Assembly: GCF_009671065.1 (NCBI RefSeq)
Contig: NZ_CP046027.1
Coordinates: forward strand, 682,001 to 746,000
Direction of reading: 5' to 3'
Source: Neisseria brasiliensis
Lineage (GTDB): Bacteria; Pseudomonadota; Gammaproteobacteria; Burkholderiales; Neisseriaceae
DNA: 64,000 bases
A program made the position numbers and the translations under genes. The notes under the pieces are model-generated. The model was not told where the DNA came from. It saw only the letters and a list, made by a program, of their open reading frames with translations, and ran no database searches. Positions 42,891-50,745 of this stretch are shown here, one piece after another; within the stretch, counting starts at the first letter, position 1; every line of letters begins with the position of its first letter.

Positions 42891-44258
42891 TCAGACTGCC
42901 TCTGCATTCAGCAATGCTTCGACCACTTCTTCCATTTTCATAAAGCGCGAACCCTTCACCAGCACATGCGCGTTTGGCGGCAAATCATGGCTCATCACTT
43001 GAATCAGCGGGTCTTTGGCCGCAAACCACAAGCCATCGGCACCAAATGTTTCCGCTGCTTCCACGCTGTCGTCGCCGACAAAATAGGCAAACTCAATACC
43101 TTTGTCACGCGCATATGCACCGACTTCGGCGTGCATGGCGGCAGCTTCGTCTTCGCCCAACTCACCCATATCGCCCATCACAAACACGCGCGGTGCAGGC
43201 AGGGCGGCCAATACGTCCAGCGCGGCTTTCATGCTATCAGGATTGGCATTATAGGTATCATCAATCAGAGTCGCGCCTTTAATGCCTTGTTTGATTTGCA
43301 AGCGGCCTTTGATGTTGCTGAAATGTTTGAGGCCGTCTGAAATCTGTTGCAGGTTCAAGCCCGCTGCGTGCGCCAAAGCGGCTGCCGCACAAGCATTGCT
43401 GACATTGTGTTTACCTGGCACCGGTAACACCACCGCCGCACGTTCGCCGCCGCACACCAAATCAAATTCGCATGATAAAGGCTTCAACACGATATTTTCG
43501 GCGTGCACATCGCCACTTTCCGCTCCGAAAGTTTTCACGTTCAGACGGCCTGTGGCGGCTTTGAAAGTGTCGATATTGGCATCTTCACAAGGAATCAAGG
43601 CGAGGCCGTCTGAAGCCAAGCCTTCGTAAATTTCGCTTTTGGCTTTGGCAATATCGCCCACGCCGTCAAAACCGCAACCGACGTGCGCGCGCAAGGCATT
43701 GTTTACCAGCGCCACATCGGGCTGGGCGATGCGGGTCAACAGCGACAATTCACCGAAATGGTTCATGCCCATTTCAATCACGGCATAACGGTGTTTCTCA
43801 TTTAATTTCAACAAGGTCAGCGGCAAGCCGATGTGGTTGTTGAAATTACCGGCGGTGGCCAACACGGCTTCATCGCCGAACTGATGGCGCAACACACCGG
43901 CCAGCATTCCTTTTACCGTGGTTTTGCCGCTTGAGCCGGTCACGCCGAACACAAACGGATCCACATTATCCCGCCACGCTTTGGCCAAAGTTTGCAAGGC
44001 CGCCAAGGTATCTTCTACCTTCAACGCACCTTCCAGCCACGCACAATCTTCACGCGATACCACTACTGCCGCCGCACCGCATTCCAACACATCGCCGACA
44101 AAATCATGCGCGTCGAAATGTTCGCCTGCCAGCGCAAAAAACACATCGCCGCTTTGAATGTCGCGGCTGTCGGTCACAATGCGCTGCACCGGCTGATTTT
44201 CAGACGGCATAGACAGGTTGAGGGCTTGGCAGATGAAATGTAAATCTAAAGGTTTCAT
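42891..44258 (-). CDS. murF: UDP-MurNAc-tripeptide--D-alanyl-D-alanine ligase
   Basis: The 455-residue enzyme adds D-Ala-D-Ala to finish the stem pentapeptide. TDSRDIQSGDVFFALAGEHF near residue 29 is the N-terminal UDP-binding block, GVTGSSGKTTVKGM near 106 the ATP loop, MGMNHFGE near 162, and LIDDTYNANPDSMKAAL near 325 the C-terminal signature. It carries at least three in-frame DUS copies (about 43330, 43545 and 43602), the densest in the cluster. Confidence 0.96.
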   Translation of the reverse strand: MKPLDLHFICQALNLSMPSENQPVQRIVTDSRDIQSGDVFFALAGEHFDAHDFVGDVLECGAAAVVVSREDCAWLEGALKVEDTLAALQTLAKAWRDNVDPFVFGVTGSSGKTTVKGMLAGVLRHQFGDEAVLATAGNFNNHIGLPLTLLKLNEKHRYAVIEMGMNHFGELSLLTRIAQPDVALVNNALRAHVGCGFDGVGDIAKAKSEIYEGLASDGLALIPCEDANIDTFKAATGRLNVKTFGAESGDVHAENIVLKPLSCEFDLVCGGERAAVVLPVPGKHNVSNACAAAALAHAAGLNLQQISDGLKHFSNIKGRLQIKQGIKGATLIDDTYNANPDSMKAALDVLAALPAPRVFVMGDMGELGEDEAAAMHAEVGAYARDKGIEFAYFVGDDSVEAAETFGADGLWFAAKDPLIQVMSHDLPPNAHVLVKGSRFMKMEEVVEALLNAEAV

Positions 44259-44375
44259 GGTTTCTTTGGCTGGTTTATTTTTTTCAGACGGCCTATCAAA
44301 AGCTGAGGCCGTCTGAAAAGATGGCTGTGTACGCCAATAATTAGGCGGCGCATTTTTTAGGGCGGATAATTTTAC

Positions 44376-44897
44376 CTACTTATTCTGATTAATCAAGGGA
44401 TAAGGATTCACCGCACCGCTTGGCAGATAAACGCCGTAATGCAAATGCGGCCGCGTGCCTTTGGCATTGCCCGTGTCGCCAACATAACCGATGGTTTGTC
44501 CGGCTTTCACGCGCTGGTTGAGTTTGATGTTGGCAAATTTATTCAAGTGGGCATAATAATGCCATGCGCCGGGGCCTTGAATACCGATGACTTTGCCGCC
44601 AAGTTTGTTGTTGCCGATTTTGGTGACCACGCCATTGGTGGTGCTGCGGATTTTGGTGTTTTTCTTGGCGAAAATGTCCACACCTTCATGCCGGCGGCCG
44701 TGACTGCGGGCAACCTCCCATGTATCGCTGAAACGATGACCTTTAACCGGATTCATCAGGCTGCCGGCAGCTGGTGGCGTTTGCGCGCGCAAATGGGCGA
44801 TTTCGGCATTGGGGCGCGGCAATTTTCCGCTACTGCAACCAAACAATAAAACGAAGGTGACTCCGATTAAAAAAGCACGGTGAAGTGTGTGGGGCAT
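44376..44897 (-). CDS. M23 family (LytM/NlpD-like) lipoprotein
   Basis: The 173-residue protein has a lipoprotein signal (FVLLFGCSSG, lipid Cys near 21) and a C-terminal M23 domain. The core motif is GRRHEGVDIFAKKNTKIRST near residues 67-86 (H and D of HxxxD), then KGTRPHLHYGVYLP near 145 with the HLH zinc motif. The zinc ligands H-x3-D and HxH are present, so it may be an active peptidoglycan endopeptidase, though many NlpD relatives only activate amidases. It lies between murF and the lipoprotein gene, inside the dcw cluster where gonococcus carries dca. Confidence 0.85.
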   Translation of the reverse strand: MPHTLHRAFLIGVTFVLLFGCSSGKLPRPNAEIAHLRAQTPPAAGSLMNPVKGHRFSDTWEVARSHGRRHEGVDIFAKKNTKIRSTTNGVVTKIGNNKLGGKVIGIQGPGAWHYYAHLNKFANIKLNQRVKAGQTIGYVGDTGNAKGTRPHLHYGVYLPSGAVNPYPLINQNK

Positions 44898-44946
44898 GAA
44901 TATTCTTTCTTGTTCAGACGGCCTGCTTCATCAAGGCCGTCTGAAA

Positions 44947-45315
44947 TCAACCTTGTACTTTTTCTGCTTTCAAAATCACCTGATATTGCTCCATGGCCGA
45001 ACGGAAGGCTTCATCGGCCGCTTCTACTTGGTCGGTTTGGAACGCATTTTCGGCACGGCGGAAATGTTCTTCGCCCAGCGCCCATTGGTCAGGGTGTTTT
45101 TTGGCGTATTTTTTGGCATAGGTGCGGTTGTTCATCACCAAATGGCGCAAGCCGTATAAAGTGTATTGTGGATTGACGCTGTGGCTGGTTTTATTGAATT
45201 TAAACACTTCGCCGCTGCTATTTTCTGCTTGGGCAGCCGGTTTCTCCACTGCTTTTTCGCCGCAGGCAGTCAATGCCAATATGGCAGCCATGCACAGGCC
45301 GATGGTGTATTTCAT
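44947..45315 (-). CDS. Small lipoprotein of unknown function
   Basis: The 122-residue protein starts with a lipoprotein signal (MKYTIGLCMAAILALTAC, lipid Cys18) and a short Glu/Ala-rich linker. It then has a helical Tyr/Lys-rich body (YGLRHLVMNNRTYAKKYAKK, then HPDQWALGEEHFRRAENAF) that looks TPR-like but has no full repeat. It starts 17 bases after murE ends and is followed by the M23 lipoprotein gene, so both are read with the cell-wall cluster. A role at the envelope is inferred from signal and context only. Confidence 0.78.
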   Translation of the reverse strand: MKYTIGLCMAAILALTACGEKAVEKPAAQAENSSGEVFKFNKTSHSVNPQYTLYGLRHLVMNNRTYAKKYAKKHPDQWALGEEHFRRAENAFQTDQVEAADEAFRSAMEQYQVILKAEKVQG

Positions 45316-45332
45316 GGTGTCGCCTTTCTGGA

Positions 45333-46808
45333 TTAACGCTCGTCCAACGCGGCTTTGGCAATTTCAAAGTCGGAAAAATGATGCTTCACGCCCTGCATGT
45401 CTTGGTAGGTTTCGTGGCCTTTTCCGGCAATTAAAATGATGTCGTTTGCCGCCGCATGGGCAACGGCATATTCAATTGCCGCTTTACGGTCGGCTTCGAC
45501 TTTTTCAGGCTGGCGCACTGCAGGCAGAATATCGTTGATGATGTCTTGCGGATGCTCCATGCGTGGATTGTCGCTGGTCACGACCACTTTATCCGCTCCA
45601 GCCACTGCCGCCGCGCCCATCAGCGGGCGTTTACCGCGGTCGCGATTGCCGCCGCAGCCAAACACACACCACAGCGCGGCATCGTTCGATTTGATTTCCT
45701 GCAAGGTGGCCAAGGCTTTTTCCAACGCATCCGGCGTGTGCGCGTAATCGACCACCACCAAAGGCTTGCCACTATTCATGATGCAATCCATGCGACCGGT
45801 AGCCGGTCGGATTTGCGCCAAAACCTGCAATACTTTATCCAGCGGATAACCATTGGCACACAGCAAGCCGACACATGAGGCCAAATTCTGCGCGTTGAAT
45901 CGGCCCAGCAAACCGCTGTTGCATTCGCCTTTGCCCCATGGCGTATCAAACACCACGGTCATGCCGTCTGAAGATGCTTGAAACTCAACAATACGGATAT
46001 CCGCATCAGCATGAAAACCATAGCCATACACCGCCAATTCAGGCTTATCTTGTTTCAGACGGCCTACTAAAGCCGCGCCGTATTCATCATCGACATTAAT
46101 CACGGCGTGTTTCAAACCCTGCCAGTAAAACAGACGGGCTTTGATGTCGCCGTACGCTTCCATGGTGCCGTGATAATCGAGATGGTCGCGCGTGAGGTTG
46201 GTGAAAATGGCCGTCTGAAACGGCACACCGTTGACACGGAATTGGTCTAAACCGTGGCTCGATACTTCCATCGCTGCCACAGTAGCGCCTTGTTGTTTGA
46301 ATTTATGCAGCAAGGTTTGCACGGTGACCGGGTCGGGCGTGGTGTGACTGGTTTCTTCCAGTTTACCCCAAAAGCCGTTGCCGACTGTGCCGATAATGGC
46401 ACATGGTTCACCCAATAAATCAGCAGCTTGCGCCAGCCATTGGGTGATGGAGGTTTTGCCGTTGGTACCGGTTACGCCCCATACTTTGAGGCCGTCTGAA
46501 ACATCGCCGTACACTTCGGCCGCTAAAATACCCGCACGGTGTTTCAAATCTCTAATGCCTTGATTGGGCACATTCCATTCTGGATTCCAAGTAAAGCGGC
46601 CGTCATCGTCCCAAAACACAAATACCGCGCCATTGGCAATCGCCGCCGGAATATAGCTGCGGCCATCGGTGTATTCGCCTTGGCAGGCAACGAAAATATC
46701 ACCGGCCTTGATTTGGCGGCTGTCTGAATGCAACAAACGCCCTGCTGCGTTTTCACACAGCAGAGCAGGTAAGTCGGTTTCAGCCAATGGAATTAACTCG
46801 CTGAACAT
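45333..46808 (-). CDS. murE: UDP-MurNAc-L-Ala-D-Glu--meso-diaminopimelate ligase
   Basis: The 491-residue enzyme adds the third stem residue. The ATP loop is GVTGTNGKTSITQWLAQ near residue 114, TNLTRDHLDYHGTMEAYG near 208 is a Mur ligase block, and VTSDNPRMEHPQDI near 410 contains the DNPR motif specific for meso-diaminopimelate. VVDYAHTPDALEKAL near 350 is also typical. It follows penA by 24 bases. Two DUS copies lie inside. Confidence 0.97.
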   Translation of the reverse strand: MFSELIPLAETDLPALLCENAAGRLLHSDSRQIKAGDIFVACQGEYTDGRSYIPAAIANGAVFVFWDDDGRFTWNPEWNVPNQGIRDLKHRAGILAAEVYGDVSDGLKVWGVTGTNGKTSITQWLAQAADLLGEPCAIIGTVGNGFWGKLEETSHTTPDPVTVQTLLHKFKQQGATVAAMEVSSHGLDQFRVNGVPFQTAIFTNLTRDHLDYHGTMEAYGDIKARLFYWQGLKHAVINVDDEYGAALVGRLKQDKPELAVYGYGFHADADIRIVEFQASSDGMTVVFDTPWGKGECNSGLLGRFNAQNLASCVGLLCANGYPLDKVLQVLAQIRPATGRMDCIMNSGKPLVVVDYAHTPDALEKALATLQEIKSNDAALWCVFGCGGNRDRGKRPLMGAAAVAGADKVVVTSDNPRMEHPQDIINDILPAVRQPEKVEADRKAAIEYAVAHAAANDIILIAGKGHETYQDMQGVKHHFSDFEIAKAALDER

Positions 46809-46832
46809 AATATTCTCTTTATTGCTTAAAAA

Positions 46833-48584
46833 TTAAGAGGATGCTTTTTCTTTCGGCTTCAGTGCGCTCAGTGGTTTGGTTGGCGACACACCTAAAATAT
46901 TCAAGCTGCCACCCATCACTTCTTTAAATACCGGACCTGCCACCACGCCGCCGTAGTAACCGTTTTTGGTTGGTTCGTCCACCGTGACTGCCACAATCAC
47001 GCGCGGATTTTTGGCAGGGGCAAAGCCGATAAAGGTGGCAACGTGCTTGTTGTCAACATAGCGACCGCCAACCAATTTACGCGCCGTACCGGTTTTGGCA
47101 CCAACATCGAAACCATCCACCGCACCGGCCATACCGGTACCGCCTTCTTCTGTCACCGATACCATCATTTCACGTACTTGTCTCGCGGTCTCAGCCTTGA
47201 TAACGCGCTTGCCTTTAGGCGCGACAACTTGTTTTTCAAAGCTTACCGGCAACAAAATGCCATCGTGGGTCAACGTGGTGTACGCGCGCGCCAACTGCAA
47301 CAAGCTCAATTGCAAACCATAACCGAAAGACATGGTCGCCTGCTCAATCGGCTGCCATTTTCGCCAGCTACGCAACAAACCGGCAGTCTCACCCGGGAAG
47401 CCCGAATGCATGCGCACGCCTACACCCAATTCGTGATAGAAATCATACATTTCTTTCGGCTTGAACATCTTCGACAGCTTACTGGTGCCGACGTTAGACG
47501 ATTTCTGCATGATGCCGCGCACATCTAATTTCGGATAAACATGAGTATCGCGCACAGTCGCATTACCGATGCGATACGGCATGGTATCGAATACTTCATG
47601 AGGTGTGGTTTTGCCCGCATCCAAAGCTTTGGCAATGGTAAACGGCTTCATGGCCGAACCCGGCTCAATCATGTCGGTTACCGCTCGGTTACGGCGCTGC
47701 TCACTGCTGGCTTTACCTGGAGTATTTGGGTCGTAAGCCGGGCTATTCACCAACGCCAAAATCTCGCCGGTTTGCGCATCCAACACCACCACAGTACCTG
47801 CCTTAGCCTGATGGTAATCCACGGCTTTATTCAATTCCTCGTAAGCCAAGGTTTGAATACGCTGATCCAGCGACAACACCATATCCTGACCATTTTTTGG
47901 CTCGCTGTTGCGTGGCGAATCCAAGCTGTCAACGATATTGCCCTTGTTATCGCGCAATACGACTTTGGCACCGGCCTCACCGCGCAAGCTGTCTTCGCGC
48001 GACAATTCCAAACCTTCTTGGCCTTTGCCATCAATATTGGTAAAGCCGATGACATGCGCAAACAAATTACCCATCGGATAATGGCGTTTCAATTCTTTTT
48101 GGAAACCCAAACCTTTGATGCCCAAAGCAGTGATGGTGTCTGCCGTTTGTTGGCTTAATTGGCGTTTCAAATAAACAAAATCGCGATCTTTGCGGTTTAA
48201 GCGCTCATGAATGGTTTCAACCGGCATATCCAAAATAGCCGACAATTGCGCCATTTGGCTGGCATTGGGCATTTCATCAATACTTGAAGGCATCGCATAC
48301 AAAGATTCAGTCGGCGCACTCAACGCCAAGGTTGCACCGTTGCGATCGGTAATCATACCGCGCGATGCAGGCAAGGTCAGGGTGCGCACAAACCGTTGAT
48401 CTCCCTGATTCTTTAGAAATTCATGCTGCGTGGTCTGCAAATAAAAACCGCGGCCCAACAAACCGACAAATGCCGCGACAATCAGCACCAAAACCACACA
48501 AATCCGCCCATCACTGGTGATGGGTTTCTTGGTTTTAACCGGCTTTTGAATCATCTGTGGCTTATATTCATTCTTAATTAACAT
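46833..48584 (-). CDS. penA: Penicillin-binding protein 2 (FtsI), septal transpeptidase
   Basis: The 583-residue bitopic transpeptidase cross-links septal peptidoglycan and is the main beta-lactam target in Neisseria. Motif numbering equals that of gonococcal PBP2: SAMK at 310-313, SSN at 362-364 and KTG at 497-499. One membrane helix lies at about 29-48. The start at 48584 has GAGAAG 7 bases upstream; the frame to 48626 is not preferred. The protein carries Met312, Thr316, Leu504, Val510, Val515, Asn541 and Val566, residues known from mosaic or penI alleles in pathogens. It keeps Ala311, Thr483, Ala501, Asn512, Ala516, Gly545 and Pro551 and has no Asp345a insertion. Here they are probably native. 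Confidence 0.97.
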   Translation of the reverse strand: MLIKNEYKPQMIQKPVKTKKPITSDGRICVVLVLIVAAFVGLLGRGFYLQTTQHEFLKNQGDQRFVRTLTLPASRGMITDRNGATLALSAPTESLYAMPSSIDEMPNASQMAQLSAILDMPVETIHERLNRKDRDFVYLKRQLSQQTADTITALGIKGLGFQKELKRHYPMGNLFAHVIGFTNIDGKGQEGLELSREDSLRGEAGAKVVLRDNKGNIVDSLDSPRNSEPKNGQDMVLSLDQRIQTLAYEELNKAVDYHQAKAGTVVVLDAQTGEILALVNSPAYDPNTPGKASSEQRRNRAVTDMIEPGSAMKPFTIAKALDAGKTTPHEVFDTMPYRIGNATVRDTHVYPKLDVRGIMQKSSNVGTSKLSKMFKPKEMYDFYHELGVGVRMHSGFPGETAGLLRSWRKWQPIEQATMSFGYGLQLSLLQLARAYTTLTHDGILLPVSFEKQVVAPKGKRVIKAETARQVREMMVSVTEEGGTGMAGAVDGFDVGAKTGTARKLVGGRYVDNKHVATFIGFAPAKNPRVIVAVTVDEPTKNGYYGGVVAGPVFKEVMGGSLNILGVSPTKPLSALKPKEKASS

Positions 48585-48667
48585 CGTAAACTTCTCGTTG
48601 TGAATACCTGCGCGGCATGGCCGCATGGACGCTTTCTCTCGTTTTATTCTTAAAATGCAGGAGTTTA

Positions 48668-48931
48668 TTATTTACGACGCTCAACCATTACGGTATTACG
48701 CGACGTCGGCGGCTGCAGGTTCTGCTTTTCCGCAGCCACTTTAATCAATTTATGATTGGCCAAACGCGCCTGTTCCAGCTTCAAGCGGGCGTAATCTTGA
48801 TCCAGTTTGATTTGCTGCTTTTGTGCCTTATCTAAGGCGATAAAGTGTAAGCGCGACTGGTTTTGCACAGTCACCACCGCCACACCGGTCGCAAAAACAG
48901 CCACTAATAATAATGCGTTTAATTTATTCAT
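48668..48931 (-). CDS. ftsL: Cell division protein FtsL
   Basis: The 87-residue bitopic protein has one N-terminal membrane helix (LNALLLVAVFATGVAVVTVQ) followed by a periplasmic coiled coil (LDKAQKQQIKLDQDYARLKL, then EQARLANH). It joins FtsB and FtsQ to activate FtsWI. The gene lies between rsmH and penA as expected. Sequence identity across species is low, so the call rests on topology, size and position. Confidence 0.92.
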   Translation of the reverse strand: MNKLNALLLVAVFATGVAVVTVQNQSRLHFIALDKAQKQQIKLDQDYARLKLEQARLANHKLIKVAAEKQNLQPPTSRNTVMVERRK

Positions 48932-48984
48932 TTCACTTCAACCGACCGCCTGACTTTCAGACGGCCTGACAAACCGTAGAGAGA

Positions 48985-49944
48985 TTATTGGGCAGTAAAG
49001 CTGCCTGATGTGCGTTCCGCCACCCGCAATACTGCGCTTCTGGCACGCGGATTGGCCGAGGTTTCCGCCTCGCTGGGTTTGATGGCTTTCCCCACCAACA
49101 CCAAAGGCGGCTGCGGCAAATCAGATTCTTTTACCGCCGCCCAGCGCGGCAATGGCGCATGTTGTGAATGCTTTTTCATAAACTGCTTCACAATACGGTC
49201 TTCTAAGGAATGAAATGCAATCACTGCCAACCGACCGCCTTCGTTCAGACGGCCTACCACTTGCGGCAATACGGCCTCTACTTCTTCGAGCTCACGGTTA
49301 ATAAAGATGCGAACTGCTTGGAAGGTGCGCGTTGCAGGGTCTTGTCCGCGCTCACGAGTACGGACGTTTTGCGCCACGAGCTGCGCCAGCTTGCGGGTTG
49401 TATCGATGGGCGCTTCTTCGCGCGTTGCAACAATGGCGCGCGCAATCTGGCGACTAAACCGCTCTTCACCATAATTTTTTATCACCTCATGTAATTCTTG
49501 CTCACTCGCCACGGCCAGCCATTCCGCTGCCGACATGCCGCGAGTCGGATCCATACGCATGTCTAAAGGCGCATCGAAACGAAAGCTGAAACCGCGTTCG
49601 CCCTCATCAATCTGCGGCGATGAAATACCCAAGTCAAACAAAGCACCGTCAATCTTTTCGATGCCCAATTGATTCAAGGCCGTCTGAAAAGTCGCAAAGC
49701 CGTCATGCACCACGCTAACCCGTTTATCCTGCTCGGCCAATTGATTGGCTACTGCAATTGCTTGTGGGTCTTTATCAAACACCACCAAGTGCCCTGCCTC
49801 ACCCAGCTTCGATAAAATCAGGCGAGAATGCCCTCCCCTACCGAATGTGCCGTCAACGTAAACGCCGTCTTCACGGATATTCAAACCATCCACTGCCTCA
49901 TGCAGCATCACGGTAATATGTTGATAATCTTCAGCTTTACTCAC
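48985..49944 (-). CDS. rsmH: 16S rRNA (cytosine1402-N4)-methyltransferase
   Basis: The 319-residue enzyme (MraW) methylates C1402 in the 16S decoding centre. HITVMLHEAVDGLNIREDGV at residues 9-28, then VDGTFGRGGHSRLIL (SAM motif), GALFDLGISSPQID near 105 and RGFSFRFDAPLDMRMDP near 117 are hallmarks. The end has VIAFHSLEDRIVKQFMK. Its ATG overlaps the mraZ stop codon by 4 bases. Confidence 0.97.
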   Translation of the reverse strand: MSKAEDYQHITVMLHEAVDGLNIREDGVYVDGTFGRGGHSRLILSKLGEAGHLVVFDKDPQAIAVANQLAEQDKRVSVVHDGFATFQTALNQLGIEKIDGALFDLGISSPQIDEGERGFSFRFDAPLDMRMDPTRGMSAAEWLAVASEQELHEVIKNYGEERFSRQIARAIVATREEAPIDTTRKLAQLVAQNVRTRERGQDPATRTFQAVRIFINRELEEVEAVLPQVVGRLNEGGRLAVIAFHSLEDRIVKQFMKKHSQHAPLPRWAAVKESDLPQPPLVLVGKAIKPSEAETSANPRARSAVLRVAERTSGSFTAQ

Positions 49945-50396
49945 AGTTGCAAATCCGTTTGACTCAATTGGAAGGCCAACTCATCAGGATCGATATCCAA
50001 AGCCTGATTCATCTCTTCTTCCCAATGTTGGCGACCCCACAGCTCCAAACGGTTGGCGCGGCCTACTAAGGTAACTTCTTTGTCGAAATCGACACGCTTG
50101 CGCAAATTGGCAGAAATCAGAATACGGCCAGAACCGTCCCATTCCAGCGTCTCCGCATTGTGCAACAGTAAATTCTGATAACGCTGCAAAACGGGATTAC
50201 CTGCCACCTTCATGCCCAGCAGTTGCGCCGAAACACGCGCCCACTCAGCTTCAGGATAAAGCAGCAGCTTTTGGCGCGAATCCAGCGTCACCACCAGCGA
50301 AGGAGTGTATTGGCGCGACAAAAGGTCACGGAATTTAGCCGGAATGGCCAACCGCCCTTTGCTGTCTATGCTCAATTCATGAGAACCGCCAAACAC
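49941..50396 (-). CDS. mraZ: Transcriptional regulator MraZ
   Basis: The 151-residue DNA-binding protein opens the dcw cluster and represses it. Two MraZ/AbrB-like repeats are visible, SIDSKGRLAIPAKFRDLL near residue 10 and EWDGSGRILISANLRKRVDF near 89. The start codon is GTG at 50396 with AGAGGG 7 bases upstream, after which the protein reads FGGSHELSID. Its operator repeats and promoter lie 45-105 bases upstream. MraZ is also found with the ribosome-linked rsmH downstream, as here. Confidence 0.96.
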   Translation of the reverse strand: MFGGSHELSIDSKGRLAIPAKFRDLLSRQYTPSLVVTLDSRQKLLLYPEAEWARVSAQLLGMKVAGNPVLQRYQNLLLHNAETLEWDGSGRILISANLRKRVDFDKEVTLVGRANRLELWGRQHWEEEMNQALDIDPDELAFQLSQTDLQL

Positions 50397-50438
50397 GTTT
50401 CTACCCTCTAGCTTGGTTAATCAAAATCTGGGGACATC

Positions 50439-50463
50439 TGACACTTTCGCCCACTTTACCCCA
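50439..50463 (-). promoter_or_regulatory. MraZ operator (direct TGGGN-type repeats)
   Basis: Read on the minus strand: TGGGG-TAAAG-TGGGC-GAAAG-TGTCA. The TGGGN repeats are spaced exactly by 5 bases, the arrangement known for MraZ binding in E. coli; the third repeat is degenerate. The site lies just downstream of the -10 box, where binding would block transcription of the dcw cluster. Confidence 0.75.
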
Positions 50464-50472
50464 CCAGCCTAC

Positions 50473-50501
50473 ACTATAAGAAATTTTCATACTTCGGTCA
50501 A
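50473..50501 (-). promoter_or_regulatory. dcw cluster promoter upstream of mraZ
   Basis: On the minus strand, TTGACC (50496-50501), a 17-base spacer and TATAGT (50473-50478), both boxes at 5 of 6 consensus. The MraZ repeats follow at +1 and beyond. The rest of the 349-base gap to the plus-strand methyltransferase gene is AT-rich, with ACAAAATATTGTATTT near 50650 and no gene. Confidence 0.75.
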
Positions 50502-50745
50502 ATCAACCCCAGCCCCAAAATAGAGTCGCATTACAGAAAAACTTATTAAAATACAATGATATAAATATAAAGCAGCATTACACCAATCCGTTCCGCATAC
50601 GCATAAGCCATAAAAAAATACAATATCTTGTGTTTAAAATATAAAACAAACACAAAATATTGTATTTAAAGCCGCTGTTTCGAGACTTATTCATTCACGC
50701 TATAATGTTGCGGCAAATTCTGAATTTTTACATTATCTAACAGTC

